A DNA stretch of 64,000 nt, from NCBI RefSeq assembly GCF_017922435.1, contig NZ_VDEZ01000002.1:310001-374000 (forward strand). Direction: 5' to 3'. Below the pieces are notes generated by a model, which saw nothing but the letters and a program-made list of their open reading frames with translations, searched no databases and had not been told where the DNA came from. The stretch is from Thalassospira sp. ER-Se-21-Dark (GTDB taxonomy: Bacteria; Pseudomonadota; Alphaproteobacteria; Rhodospirillales; Thalassospiraceae). This document shows, piece after piece, positions 8,516-17,845 of the stretch. The translations under genes were made by a program, and so were the position numbers. The first letter of the stretch is position 1. Each line of letters starts with the position of its first letter.

Positions 8516-9343
8516 TCAGGCCGCAGTTTTGAGCTCATCCTGGTCATAAAAACGAAGGGCTGTCATGGCAAGGTTGCCGAACTCGTAACTGTCATGGAGA
8601 AGATCGGGTTCGAAATCATCCGATGCAGCACCGAGCGCAACATAGAAGGGCATCAGGTGATCGTCGTCCGGATGGGCCATGGCGGCGTGGGGGGCGAGGC
8701 TTCTGTAATCAAGCAGGGCATCGATATCGCGTGCCTTGATCTTTTCCACCATCCAGTTGGTGAATTCCTTTGCCCACGGGTCAATCGGGCCTTCGTTGCG
8801 ATCAAGCGCACGCAGATTGTGTGTCATCGCGCCGCTCGCCACGACCAGAACACCCAGATCGCGCAGACCACGCAGCTTTTTGCCAAGTTCGAAATGTTCG
8901 CGCGGGCCACCGTGACCGAGCATGGAAAGCTGAAAGACCGGAATATCGGCATTCGGGCGGGCAAGGATCATTGGCATCCATGCCCCGTGATCAAGGCCGC
9001 GTTTGGCATCGGTCTCACTGCCGATTTGATCAGCTATTTGTTTTGCCAGTTCCGGGTCACCGGCCACATCATAGTGCAACTGATAAAGCGGCTGCGGGAA
9101 ACCGTAGAAGTCATGAATGGTTTCCTGGCGTTGCGCGGTCGAGATCGTCGGGCGTTCGGTCTGCCAGTGGGCCGAGATCATGACAATGGCACGCACGCCA
9201 TCGGTCAGTTTCGAAAGCTCATCGACAAAGAAATGGAAAGCCGGGGTGCTTTGACGCGCCACCAGCATTGGCGAGCCATGGGAAATAAACATTGGCGCCA
9301 GGCTTTGTGCAGTGCTGTCAGTGTTTGCTGATGGATCAGTCAT
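8516..9343 (-). CDS. Extradiol dioxygenase, DODA/LigB class III family
   Basis: 275-residue cytosolic protein of the class III extradiol ring-cleavage (4,5-DOPA dioxygenase-like, YgiD) family. Metal-site regions are visible: SHGSPM near residue 23, SAHWQTERPTIS near 58, HDFYGFPQPLYQLHYDV near 78 and LDHGAWMPMILA near 118. Together they supply the His ligands. The natural substrate is unknown, as YgiD-type enzymes act on catechols such as L-DOPA in vitro. The start has GAGG upstream. The gene diverges from an AraC regulator, which may control it. Confidence 0.87.
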   Translation of the reverse strand: MTDPSANTDSTAQSLAPMFISHGSPMLVARQSTPAFHFFVDELSKLTDGVRAIVMISAHWQTERPTISTAQRQETIHDFYGFPQPLYQLHYDVAGDPELAKQIADQIGSETDAKRGLDHGAWMPMILARPNADIPVFQLSMLGHGGPREHFELGKKLRGLRDLGVLVVASGAMTHNLRALDRNEGPIDPWAKEFTNWMVEKIKARDIDALLDYRSLAPHAAMAHPDDDHLMPFYVALGAASDDFEPDLLHDSYEFGNLAMTALRFYDQDELKTAA

Positions 9344-9643
9344 TGGAATACCTCATCGGGCTATTCAACCATTTGAATTGAATATGCGTGTCGCATCTGG
9401 CCTTGACCAGTCATCGTTCGTCAACAGTCTGTTGCCATTTTCCGGTTTTGTTTGTTTCAGCGAAACACTGATAGGGGCCTTGAGGCCAGATTTTCTGCGG
9501 GTTCGCGTCGCAAAAATGGGAAGTTCTGGGTGGGGTGCAAAGTAGGGTGACCCTATGCGTTGGCATAAGAAGCCCATTGAAAAGCGGGAGAAATAGGCGC
9601 AGGGTAAAAACAGGAAGAGTTTTCCACATATGGCTGTCAAGGT
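9344..9643. promoter_or_regulatory. Divergent intergenic region with two small palindromes
   Basis: The 300-bp gap between the dioxygenase and the AraC gene holds no credible ORF. Two inverted repeats stand out: ATTCAA-N4-TTGAAT (9363-9378), just upstream of the dioxygenase start, and TAGGGTGACCCTA (9543-9555). Either could be an operator. Nothing else is recognised. Confidence 0.35.
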
Positions 9644-10696
9644 ATGACGCATCAAACAAACCCCAAGTCTGCGCTGCTTGAAAGGTCGCGTTTTTCGCTT
9701 GGCGAGCTGCCAACCGCAAAACAGTTCGAGATCTGGAAAGAAAGCATCAACTGTATTTACAGTGTCGAAATGGATCGCAAAACCCGCGAGGCAGGTTTTG
9801 TGGCGAACCTTAATTCATGGCGGCATCGCGACCTTTTGATGATCGAGGCGCACAGCTGTTCACAAAGCTTTTCACGCACATCGCAAATGATCGCCGCCGA
9901 CGGGATGGATCATTACAACATCCAGCTTTACACCGATGGCGGGGTAAAATCCGAGATCGGCATTGGCGGAGATGTTCTTCAACCCGGTGGGTTGCTGCTG
10001 CTTGATCTTTCGCAGCGGACTGAGGCGCAGACCAGCGATGGCTTCAAGTCGATGCATCTGTTTTTGCCGCGGCATCTGGTCGAGGATCATCTGACCCATC
10101 CTGATGATCACAATCTGCGTTTCCTGTCCGAGCGTGACCCGCTGGTCAGCATCCTGTTTCAGCAAATTCTGGCGCTTAATCGCTATATCAACGAGCTTGC
10201 CGATCATGAAATATCGGTGTTGCAGAAAACGATCGTCATGATGCTGTCGGCCTGCCTGAATGCCGCAGACGGAGGGACCCGTTCCACCGATGCAATGCGC
10301 CGTGATATCGAAAAAGGTGTGATGATCCGGCGATATTTTCGGCAAAATCTGTTCGCGGCGGAATTGACCGCGGACAAGGCCGCCAATGACCTTGGCCTGT
10401 CACGATCAAGCCTTTATCAGTTGTTTGAAAAACATGGCGGGGTTAAAAACTATCTGCGTGAGATGCGGCTGCGCCATGCCCTGAAACTGCTGGGCGACCC
10501 CAAAGAACGGCGGCGGTCAATGTATGACATTGCGCTGGAATGTGGCTATGAAACCGATGCCGGGTTTATCCGGGCGTTCCGCGCGAAATACGGTGTTACG
10601 CCAGGTGATATCAGGGCCGGACATCGGCCGCATGCGCACCATGCTGGTGATGGTGTTGATAAGCGCTACGAGAACTGGCTGCATACGCTGGCGTAA
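9644..10696 (+). CDS. AraC family transcriptional regulator
   Basis: 350-residue regulator. The N-terminal two thirds resemble the AraC-binding-like domain 2 (cupin-type ligand domain), with GGVKSEIG and GGLLLLDLSQ. The C-terminal 100 residues hold the two helix-turn-helix motifs: ADKAANDLGLSRSSLYQLFE and then DIALECGYETDAGFIRAFR followed by YGVTPGDIR, the canonical AraC end. The effector is unknown. It diverges from the DODA-type dioxygenase, a plausible target. The ribosome-binding site (AAGG) is very close to the ATG, so the start is uncertain by a few codons. Confidence 0.88.
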   Translation: MTHQTNPKSALLERSRFSLGELPTAKQFEIWKESINCIYSVEMDRKTREAGFVANLNSWRHRDLLMIEAHSCSQSFSRTSQMIAADGMDHYNIQLYTDGGVKSEIGIGGDVLQPGGLLLLDLSQRTEAQTSDGFKSMHLFLPRHLVEDHLTHPDDHNLRFLSERDPLVSILFQQILALNRYINELADHEISVLQKTIVMMLSACLNAADGGTRSTDAMRRDIEKGVMIRRYFRQNLFAAELTADKAANDLGLSRSSLYQLFEKHGGVKNYLREMRLRHALKLLGDPKERRRSMYDIALECGYETDAGFIRAFRAKYGVTPGDIRAGHRPHAHHAGDGVDKRYENWLHTLA

Positions 10697-10783
10697 TGCG
10701 GTGGTCTGAGGAGCATAGGGAGGATAGTCGGGGAATTGATGCCACTGCCCACGGGACTTTGCCGGTGGACAGTGGCGGAAGTC

Positions 10784-10993
10784 TTATCGTTTGCCACCCA
10801 TGATGAGCAACAGCAAGCCACCGATCACGCTGGCAATACCGCCAATCAGATACCAGACCGTTTCGTCGGTATAGCGGCCAAGGAAAGTTTCCGAAAGCTG
10901 ATCGACGGCACTTTCGGATGCGTTATAGCCCGTCACCAAAAGGGCAACACCGACTACAAGGGCGACAACGCCCAGAATACGGCCAAGGGACAT
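10784..10993 (-). CDS. DUF3185 family small membrane protein
   Basis: 69-residue protein with two transmembrane helices: residues 5-22 (ILGVVALVVGVALLVTGY) and 48-65 (LIGGIASVIGGLLLLIMG). The loop between them carries the DUF3185 hallmark QLSETFLGRYTDETVWYLIG. The function is unknown. AGGAG upstream of the ATG at 10993 supports this short start over the in-frame ATG at 11065. Confidence 0.8.
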   Translation of the reverse strand: MSLGRILGVVALVVGVALLVTGYNASESAVDQLSETFLGRYTDETVWYLIGGIASVIGGLLLLIMGGKR

Positions 10994-11123
10994 GATGTTT
11001 GCTCCTGTCTTTATCTGTTTTGGGTGGCGCCGTCCTGTGCAAGGGGGCATGGCAGGCGCCAACATATTGAACAGAAAAGATAACGCACGATCCCGATGCT
11101 TGTTCCCGACGGGGCACGTTCGA

Positions 11124-11693
11124 TCAGGACAATGCGGAAATCACATCAGAACTCTGGGTAAGCGAACAATATTCAGAGGCCAGCACAGCGGCATAAAGAT
11201 CAAACACGTCCTGTGCCGGGAAGGTCTTGCCGTTGGCGTCCGTTACATCAATCGCCGTGGTGCCATCCAGAACCAGCCAGTTTTCAAAGCCACGGCAATG
11301 GGCCATGCGGATGGTGACATCCATGGAATTGTGGATAACCACACCGGTAAAGATCAGGCGTTTGATGCCGCGGTCATGCAGATGTTTTTCAAGTGATGTG
11401 TCGACAAAGGCACAGTTTTGCTGTTTGGCAATCACGGTTTCGCCGTCGATGGGCAATGCTTCGTCTTTAAACGGTTGTCCGGGACCGTTGACATAGAAGC
11501 TTGAGGCCGGGTTGGCTTCTTCGTGGCGCACGTGAATGACAGGCAGGTTTCTTGCACGAAATTCCGACAACAGCTTTGCAATCACATCTGCATAGCCGGG
11601 ATTGTTTTTGGAATTCCAGCGCGGATCATCAATGGCCTTTTGCACATCAAGGACGATGAGGGCGGTGTCTTTTCCAAGCGTGGACAGGACCAT
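11124..11693 (-). CDS. Isochorismatase-fold hydrolase with Ser in place of the catalytic Cys
   Basis: 189-residue cytosolic protein of the cysteine-hydrolase/isochorismatase superfamily. The acid Asp16 (ALIVLDVQ) and the Lys90 of VIAKQQNCAF are present. The catalytic motif reads GVVIHNSMDVT, placing Ser123 where the Cys of nicotinamidase-type members sits. Ser at this place is known in isochorismatase-type members such as PhzD and in NNS-type family members, so it may be a true isochorismatase-like enzyme, or lyase-like, rather than an amidase. The substrate cannot be named. It stands alone. Confidence 0.82.
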   Translation of the reverse strand: MVLSTLGKDTALIVLDVQKAIDDPRWNSKNNPGYADVIAKLLSEFRARNLPVIHVRHEEANPASSFYVNGPGQPFKDEALPIDGETVIAKQQNCAFVDTSLEKHLHDRGIKRLIFTGVVIHNSMDVTIRMAHCRGFENWLVLDGTTAIDVTDANGKTFPAQDVFDLYAAVLASEYCSLTQSSDVISALS

Positions 11694-11724
11694 AACGCAT
11701 TCCTTTTTTCAAAATCCCAAAACA

Positions 11725-11753
11725 AAACCGGCCGGGGAAGCCCCGGCCGGTTT
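11725..11753 (-). terminator. Terminator of nrdJ
   Basis: A perfect 13-bp stem, AAACCGGCCGGGG and its complement, with a 3-base loop is followed on the minus strand by TTTTG. It lies between nrdJ and the isochorismatase-fold gene. Confidence 0.85.
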
Positions 11754-11788
11754 GCTGATCAGATCAGATGTTCGGAAGGGGAGACCCC

Positions 11789-14700
11789 TTAGGAACAACC
11801 AGTGGTCGCGCCACAAGAGTCACATTTCAGGCAGGTGCCGTTGCGCACCAGAGTGAAGTTACCGCAATCCGGGCAACCGTCACCTTCATAGCCTTTCATG
11901 CGGGCTTCGCGGATCTGTTCCATCTTGGCATCGGTTTTGGCGATGACTTCTTCGCTGGTGGTCAGGATCGCATTGTTCTGCGGTGCTGACGGTGCAGCGG
12001 TGGTCGCACTTGCGGTGGTTTCGTGGCTGTGGCCATGACCGTCGGTGCCGGTGGATTTGACTTCCACGACGCGTTCTTCGGTCTGTACACCGCCATCAAC
12101 CACATAGAGGTTGCGACGCACGAAGCCGCTTGATGCCACCTTGCGGATGGTTTCAATCGCCTGATCGCCGGTTTTCTTGGCTTCTTCACCAAGGTCACCT
12201 TCGCTGACACCTTCGCCAACGGCGTCTGGCAGGATGTCGGACGGCTGAACGTGGGCGAGGTCGTTACGGCCAAGATAGGAGATCGCCAGTTCGCGGAACA
12301 TGTAATCAAGGATGGAAGTTGCCATCTTGATCGCATCGTTACCGGAAACCATGCCGGACGGCTCGAAGCGGGTGAAGGTGAAGGCTTCGACATATTCTTC
12401 GAGCGGCACGCCATACTGCAGGCCGATGGACACCGCGATTGCGAAGTTGTTCATCAGCGAGCGGAATGCAGCGCCTTCCTTGTGCATGTCGATGAAGATT
12501 TCACCAAGCTTGCCGTCTTCGTATTCACCGGTACGGAGATATACCTTGTGTCCACCAACGGTCGCCTTCTGGGTGTAGCCTTTGCGGCGGCCCGGAAGGG
12601 AACGACGGTCGCCACGAATGACGCGCTCGATGATTTTTTCAACGATCTGCTCGGACGCCTGGGCTGCCTTGGCAGCGGTCGGCTGATCGGCGTAATCGTC
12701 TTCTTCAACCAGAGCAGAGTTCAGCGGCTGGCTGAGTTTCGAGCCATCACGATAGAGCGCATTGGCCTTAAGACCCAGACGCCAGGACAGCATGTAAGCG
12801 TCTTTACAATCCTGGATGTTTGCGCTGCTCGGCATGTTGATGGTTTTGGAAATCGCACCCGAGATGAACGGCTGTGCCGCGGCCATCATGCGGATGTGGC
12901 TTTCTGCTGAGAGGTAACGCTTGCCGATACGGCCGCACGGGTTTGCACAATCAAAGACAGCAAGGTCTTCGTCGCGCAGATGCGGTGCACCTTCAAGGGT
13001 CATCGCGCCGCAAACATAGGTGTTGGCTGCTTCAATCTGTTTTTTGTCGAAACCAAGGGCGGCCAGCATGTCAAAGTCCATGCTGTTGATTGCCTTGGCA
13101 TCCAGACCGAGCTGGTTGACGCAGAAATCATCGCCAAAGGTGTATTTGTTGAAGACGAATTTGACATCAAATGCGTTCTTCAGCGCACCTTCAACCTTGG
13201 CAATGGCGTCGTCGTCAAAGCCCTTGGCTTTCAGGTCATCATGGGTGATGGACGGCGAGCCAACCAGGGTGCCATGACCAACCGCGTATTTTTCAATGTC
13301 GCGGATCTGGTTTTCGGTATAGCCGAGCGTTGCAAGCGCAACCGGAACGGTACGGTTGATGATTTTGAAGTAACCGCCACCAGCAAGCTTTTTGAACTTC
13401 ACAAGTGCGAAGTCAGGCTCGATACCGGTGGTATCGCAATCCATGACCAGACCGATCGTGCCGGTCGGCGCGATAACGGTGGTCTGGGCGTTACGATACC
13501 CATGCTTTTCGCCAAGCTCGACCGCCTTGTCCCAGGCAGCACGGGCGGCAACCGGAAGATCGGCATAGGGGCTGTCAGCCGCAACCAGCGGAACCGGGTT
13601 GATCGACAGGCCTTCGTAGCCTTCCTGTTCGCCGTAAGCAGCGCGGCGATGGTTGCGCATGACGCGCAGCATTTCAGCCGCGTTGTCGGCATAACCCGGG
13701 AACGCACCCTGTTCGCTGGCCATTTCAGCCGAGGTTGCATAGGAAACACCACACATGATCGCGGTGAGCGACGCGCCAATCGCACGGCCTTCATCGCTGT
13801 CATACGGGATGCCCATGCTCATAAGCAGGCCGCCAATGTTGGCATAGCCAAGACCAAGGGTACGGTAACGATAGGAGAGTTCCGCAATACGGTCAGACGG
13901 GAACTGCGCCATCAGAACCGAGATTTCGAGAACAACCGTCCACAGACGGACAGCATGTTCATAGGCCTCGATATCCACGCCGCCGTCGTCAGAACGGAAG
14001 TTCATCAGGTTCAGCGATGCGAGGTTACATGCGGTATCGTCAAGGAACATGTATTCCGAGCACGGGTTGGACGCATTGATGCGACCCGAGTTCGGGCAGG
14101 TGTGCCATTCGTTGATCGTGGTGTCGTACTGGATGCCCGGATCTGCGCACGCCCAGGCAGCTTCACCGACCTTGTCCCACAAATCGCGGGCAGAGATGGT
14201 TTTGGCAACTTTGCCATCGGTACGGCGGATCAGTTCCCAGTCACCGTTATCAAGAACAGCCTGAAGGAAGTCGTTCGACACACGAACAGAGTTGTTCGAG
14301 TTCTGACCCGAAACGGTCAGGTATGCCTCGGAGTCCCAGTCAGTGTCATAGGTCTTGAAGCTGATTTCGGTGAAGCCCTGACGGGCGAATTCGATGATCT
14401 TGTTGATATAGGAATCCGGGATCATCACAGCGCGGGCAGCCAAGACAGCTTCTTTGAGCTGCGGGTTGGCGCGCGGTACAAAGCGATCTTCGGAGTCAGC
14501 AGCACCGTCCCAGTTGGTACACGCAGCAAGAACAGCTGTCAGGTGCTTTTCAGCCAGTTTGGAACCGGCGACGAGGGCCGCAACTTTCTGCTCTTCGACG
14601 ACTTTCCAATCAATATATTCTTCGATGTCCGGGTGGTCGATATCAACCACAACCATTTTGGCAGCACGACGGGTGGTGCCACCCGATTTGATGGCGCCAG

Positions 14701-15493
14701 CAGCACGGTCACCGATTTTAAGGAAGCTCATCAGGCCGGAAGAACGACCGCCGCCAGACAAGCTTTCACCGCCGCCACGTACGTTGGAGAAGTTCGAACC
14801 GGTACCGGAGCCGAATTTGAACAGACGGGCTTCACGTGACCACAGGTCCATGATGCCGCCTTCGTTGACGAGATCATCGGCAACGGACTGAATGAAGCAG
14901 GCATGCGGCTGCGGATGCTCATACGAGCTTGCCGATTTGGTCAGTTCGCCGGTTTTGAAATCAACATAGGAGTGACCCTGTGCCGGGCCATCAATGCCGT
15001 ACGCCCAGTGCAGACCAGTGTTGAACCACTGCGGCGAGTTCGGCGCACCCATCTGGTGGGAGAGCTGATAGCGCATTTCATCAAAGAAAGCCTGCGCATC
15101 GGATTCGGCGTCAAAATAGCCACCTTTCCAGCCCCAATAGGTCCAAGTGCCTGCCAGACGGTCAAAGACCTGGGTCGAGCTGGTTTCGCTGGTGTAGCGC
15201 TTTTCAGCCGGCATTTTGTCAAGCTTGGCGGTGTCAGCGGTCTGACGCCACAGCCAGGACGGGACGTCCTTTTCCTTGACCGGTTTAAGGGCAACCGGAA
15301 CACCGGCCTTGCGGAAATATTTCTGTGCCAGAACGTCACTCGCGACCTGTGACCAGGAGGCGGGCATGTCGATGTCATTCATCTCAAAAACGACGGAACC
15401 ATCCGGGTTTTTGATGACAGATGATAACTTACGAAATTCGATGTCGGCGTAAGGGCTGACACCTTCCTGAGTGAATTTTCTGGTAATCCGCAT
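11789..15493 (-). CDS. nrdJ: Class II (adenosylcobalamin-dependent) ribonucleoside-diphosphate reductase
   Basis: 1234-residue B12-dependent reductase that makes deoxyribonucleotides with or without oxygen. Visible features are the N-terminal region with [11 protein letters not shown], the loop [20 protein letters not shown] (NPCSE active-site motif), [20 protein letters not shown], and a C-terminal cysteine-rich zinc-ribbon tail ([15 protein letters not shown] then [14 protein letters not shown]). The length is normal for the alphaproteobacterial type. An Ala/Thr/His-rich linker precedes the tail. It is transcribed alone from a long upstream region carrying two NrdR-type boxes. No other ribonucleotide reductase is present in the window. 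Confidence 0.96.
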   Translation of the reverse strand: MRITRKFTQEGVSPYADIEFRKLSSVIKNPDGSVVFEMNDIDMPASWSQVASDVLAQKYFRKAGVPVALKPVKEKDVPSWLWRQTADTAKLDKMPAEKRYTSETSSTQVFDRLAGTWTYWGWKGGYFDAESDAQAFFDEMRYQLSHQMGAPNSPQWFNTGLHWAYGIDGPAQGHSYVDFKTGELTKSASSYEHPQPHACFIQSVADDLVNEGGIMDLWSREARLFKFGSGTGSNFSNVRGGGESLSGGGRSSGLMSFLKIGDRAAGAIKSGGTTRRAAKMVVVDIDHPDIEEYIDWKVVEEQKVAALVAGSKLAEKHLTAVLAACTNWDGAADSEDRFVPRANPQLKEAVLAARAVMIPDSYINKIIEFARQGFTEISFKTYDTDWDSEAYLTVSGQNSNNSVRVSNDFLQAVLDNGDWELIRRTDGKVAKTISARDLWDKVGEAAWACADPGIQYDTTINEWHTCPNSGRINASNPCSEYMFLDDTACNLASLNLMNFRSDDGGVDIEAYEHAVRLWTVVLEISVLMAQFPSDRIAELSYRYRTLGLGYANIGGLLMSMGIPYDSDEGRAIGASLTAIMCGVSYATSAEMASEQGAFPGYADNAAEMLRVMRNHRRAAYGEQEGYEGLSINPVPLVAADSPYADLPVAARAAWDKAVELGEKHGYRNAQTTVIAPTGTIGLVMDCDTTGIEPDFALVKFKKLAGGGYFKIINRTVPVALATLGYTENQIRDIEKYAVGHGTLVGSPSITHDDLKAKGFDDDAIAKVEGALKNAFDVKFVFNKYTFGDDFCVNQLGLDAKAINSMDFDMLAALGFDKKQIEAANTYVCGAMTLEGAPHLRDEDLAVFDCANPCGRIGKRYLSAESHIRMMAAAQPFISGAISKTINMPSSANIQDCKDAYMLSWRLGLKANALYRDGSKLSQPLNSALVEEDDYADQPTAAKAAQASEQIVEKIIERVIRGDRRSLPGRRKGYTQKATVGGHKVYLRTGEYEDGKLGEIFIDMHKEGAAFRSLMNNFAIAVSIGLQYGVPLEEYVEAFTFTRFEPSGMVSGNDAIKMATSILDYMFRELAISYLGRNDLAHVQPSDILPDAVGEGVSEGDLGEEAKKTGDQAIETIRKVASSGFVRRNLYVVDGGVQTEERVVEVKSTGTDGHGHSHETTASATTAAPSAPQNNAILTTSEEVIAKTDAKMEQIREARMKGYEGDGCPDCGNFTLVRNGTCLKCDSCGATTGCS

Positions 15494-15713
15494 GGTCTGC
15501 TCCGGTTCTGATCAGACGTAACAGGGCGCTATCTGGTGATGCGCCAACATCGCCTGACTTTATATAGTTTGCTCAATGCTCTTGCGCTGCCCCTGATGCC
15601 GATATTTTCCAGCATTTCCAGAGCCCGCAGATATGGGTATTCGGTGGTTTGGTCCCCCCCTTGGAACCATCCGGTCCGTGGGAAAGACTATAATGGCAAA
15701 ATTTCGCCACAGT

Positions 15714-15729
15714 CCACTAATCTTTGTGG
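15714..15729 (-). promoter_or_regulatory. NrdR-type box, proximal
   Basis: A 16-bp CCAC-N8-GTGG element (CCACTAATCTTTGTGG) resembles the NrdR consensus xCACwAxxxTwGTGx. It is 32 bp start-to-start from the second box, which is the helical-turn spacing typical of NrdR pairs. It lies about 220 bp upstream of nrdJ. Confidence 0.65.
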
Positions 15730-15745
15730 TTGACAGTAATTTTTA

Positions 15746-15761
15746 CCACAACATGTAGTGG
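15746..15761 (-). promoter_or_regulatory. NrdR-type box, distal
   Basis: CCACAACATGTAGTGG is a near-perfect palindrome with one mismatched pair. It is paired with the box at 15714-15729. Confidence 0.65.
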
Positions 15762-16445
15762 GTCGATTGCTGTCTTGTTGATTCGATGCTGGTGGGATTC
15801 TCGTTAACAATCTCTGAATCGGTCCGGGAAGCCCGGAAAACTGCGATTTGTTTCGCAGCGCGATTGTGTGTCGGTCCTAAGACTCGGACTACATATTGTG
15901 TGGGAACGCGTTAAACCCACCCAACGTTTGATCAAGCTAACGCCGTTTTCATTCCATTTCCAGTGCCAAGCTGAAAAACTAGGCGCCACATGGTTTTTCG
16001 TAGCATGGAAACCAATGATAACAGTTTGATATTTATATGAAAGTCTTGTTTCGGATCTGTGTGAAAAGGCAGGGGTATCAAGCCTTGCGGCCTACTACAT
16101 ATATGGGGCGCATTGTGGATAAGGAGGTGGACAAAGCCCCCTGATGTAGATGGATCAAAGAGTCGTCGCCCTACAAGCAGTTGTGGGTTGTTTTCAGATG
16201 GAAATTTCCATCAAATGCCGGCGCTGATTTATTCGTGCGTGGGGCAGGGCGAGGAGCCCGTTTGCCAACAGATATAAATTGTCTTGGGATTGTTGAGGTC
16301 GGGGGCCCTGAAACATTGACTTTCCACGAACATCACGACATATAAGTCACTTGATTGACAGGGTGTATCACCAAACACGCTGTACTGCCTTTTGCCGCCA
16401 TCGCGTAAAGCAGGCGGACAAACCAGATCTGGAGAGAGACCCAAC

Positions 16446-16808
16446 ATGGCCACCGTCGGCACCCGTATTTATACTGCGCTGTTTGGCAAGCGCGTTGGCG
16501 AAGACCGTTTCGGCAATACCTATTACACCGAAAAAACTCCGGCAAAGGGTCGTCGCACCAAGCGTTGGGTTGTTTACAAAGGTGTCGTCGAAGGATCGAA
16601 GGTCCCGGCTGAATGGCATGCCTGGCTGCATTACACCCTTGATGCGCCGCTGTCTGAAAAGGCCGAAGACCGTTATGACTGGCAGAAAGAACACCAGGCG
16701 AACCTAACGGGCACCAAGCATGCCTATCGTCCGAAGGGCCATGAATATAGTGGTGGCAAGCGTGCACCGGCGACCGGTGACTATCAGGCTTGGTCGCCGG
16801 AAGGCTGA
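16446..16808 (+). CDS. NDUFA12 family complex I accessory subunit homologue
   Basis: 120-residue protein homologous to the mitochondrial 17.2-kDa (NDUFA12) accessory subunit of NADH:ubiquinone oxidoreductase, found in alphaproteobacteria. It shows YTALFGKRVGEDRFGNTYY, the KRWVVYKGVVEGSKVPAEWH segment, a WLHYTLDAPL motif, and a C-terminal HEYSGGKRAPATGDYQAW end with the Pro/Trp pattern of the family. A strong GGAGAG site precedes the ATG at 16446. The next gene in the conserved alphaproteobacterial order is mlaD, but a MITE-like insertion now separates them. Confidence 0.92.
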   Translation: MATVGTRIYTALFGKRVGEDRFGNTYYTEKTPAKGRRTKRWVVYKGVVEGSKVPAEWHAWLHYTLDAPLSEKAEDRYDWQKEHQANLTGTKHAYRPKGHEYSGGKRAPATGDYQAWSPEG

Positions 16809-16963
16809 TTGATCCGAAAGAATACCGATTAACAGGCGGGCGCGGGGCAACTCGCGCCCGTTTGTGTTTTGGATATGTTTTGCCTGAATTCTGTTTCCCG
16901 ATGGCCCGTTTGCGGCGGTTGTCTTTTGGGTGGTTGTTTTTCGGGGCGGGGCAATACAGTATA

Positions 16964-17226
16964 GGGTCAGGACCCATCAATTTGATTTAAATGGCAGACG
17001 TTATATTTGTGAAATCCAAGAAAGAACCTGCAGGGCGGGGCTGTGTCCCGGCCAAGGGGTTTGACGTCGGAGTTTACACATATAACGTCTGTCCTTCGGA
17101 TTCATCGTATTTGCACGGGCTACTTTGTCGTAAAATCTTGAAAGATATAAATCTTCCTGCGATTTTGCTCCGCGTATCCGCACAAATACGGTGAACCATT
17201 CAAACCAAATTGATGGGTCCTGACCC
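16964..17226. mobile_element. 263-bp MITE-like element with perfect terminal inverted repeats
   Basis: Perfect 21-bp terminal inverted repeats begin GGGTCAGGACCC (16964-16984 and 17206-17226). They extend to about 31 bp with mismatches, and are flanked on both sides by TA as a 2-bp target duplication. A second, perfect 12-bp inner inverted repeat (CAGACGTTATAT at 16995-17006, complement at 17080-17091) lies inside. It encodes no transposase. The 67-codon ORF starting at 16991 has no recognisable product. TA duplication and GGG ends suit mobilisation by an IS5/IS427-group or IS630-type transposase. It sits between the NDUFA12 homologue and mlaD, 35 bp before mlaD. Confidence 0.85.
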
Positions 17227-17260
17227 TAAGTCTCAAAGAGATACAGAACGGATAAGGTCG

Positions 17261-17713
17261 ATGAGCAACAGACTGATTGAAACCATTGCCGGTGCTGCCG
17301 TGATCGCTGTTGCGGTCGGTTTTGCGGCCTATTCCTATTCACGCGCCGGGATCAGTACGGTGGAAGGCTATGAAATTATGGCCAGCTTCAATCGCATTGA
17401 TGGTCTTGTTGTTGGCAATGACGTCCGTGTTTCAGGTGTTACCGTCGGAACGGTGACAGCCCAGGAACTTGATCCCGATACATATATGGCGGTCGTCAAG
17501 ATGTCGGTGCGGTCCGATCTCGCATTGCCGACGGACAGTTCTGCCAAGATTGCGTCTGACGGGTTGCTGGGGGGCAAATTTGTTTCGCTTGAGCCGGGCG
17601 GGGATATCGACATGATCGAGGCCGGTGGCGAGATTGAGTTCACCCAAGGGTCGGTAAACCTTGAAGATCTTATTGGTCAGGTTATCTATTCTTCGACCAA
17701 CAGCGATAATTGA
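17261..17713 (+). CDS. mlaD: Outer-membrane lipid asymmetry protein MlaD
   Basis: 150-residue protein with one N-terminal membrane anchor (about residues 7-25, IAGAAVIAVAVGFAAYSYS) and a single periplasmic MCE domain (about 38-115). The domain includes YEIMASFNRIDGLVVGNDVR, VSGVTVGTV and GLLGGKFVSLEPGG. MlaD forms a hexamer on the MlaFEB transporter and handles phospholipids moving between the membranes. The other mla genes are not in this window. The ATG at 17261 follows AAGG and begins just before the anchor. The MITE ends 35 bp upstream, so transcription must read through the element or start within it. Confidence 0.93.
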   Translation: MSNRLIETIAGAAVIAVAVGFAAYSYSRAGISTVEGYEIMASFNRIDGLVVGNDVRVSGVTVGTVTAQELDPDTYMAVVKMSVRSDLALPTDSSAKIASDGLLGGKFVSLEPGGDIDMIEAGGEIEFTQGSVNLEDLIGQVIYSSTNSDN

Positions 17714-17845
17714 TTGATCAGAGGCCGGTGACAAGCGGCCATGATTTTGCCGGGATTGCACAGCAAGGTGCGACGCAGAGAACGCAGCAAGGTGCAGATC
17801 AAATTCGTACAGAAACCTGCCTTGCCCCAAATGTCGGAGCGGTTG

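Larger units (their letters stand above)
15494..16445. promoter_or_regulatory. 950-bp regulatory region between nrdJ and NDUFA12 gene
   Basis: No credible ORF is seen. The region contains two NrdR-type boxes (15714-15761), four GANTC sites within 106 bp (15780-15885) plus one at 16160, and two adjacent small hairpins (15823-15837 TCCGGG/CCCGGA; 15841-15858 CTGCGA/TCGCAG). An exact DnaA-box 9-mer, TGTGGATAA, lies at 16114-16122. I looked for a cobalamin riboswitch and saw no B12-box. Nothing recognisable fills 16170-16440 beyond a TTGACA at 16355-16360, which could start the NDUFA12 transcript. Confidence 0.5.

Noticed and set aside
12980..14839. A 619-codon open frame on the plus strand opposite nrdJ
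   Set aside because: It lies fully antisense to a clearly conserved enzyme. Its translation has no recognisable domain and follows from the codon bias of nrdJ.
15494..16445. Cobalamin riboswitch upstream of the B12-dependent reductase
   Set aside because: No B12-box (GCC-rich conserved core) could be found on the minus strand. The reductase uses the cofactor, and such genes are not always riboswitch-controlled.
16991..17194. A 67-codon ORF inside the MITE
   Set aside because: It starts in the terminal repeat region, has no ribosome-binding site and resembles no transposase.
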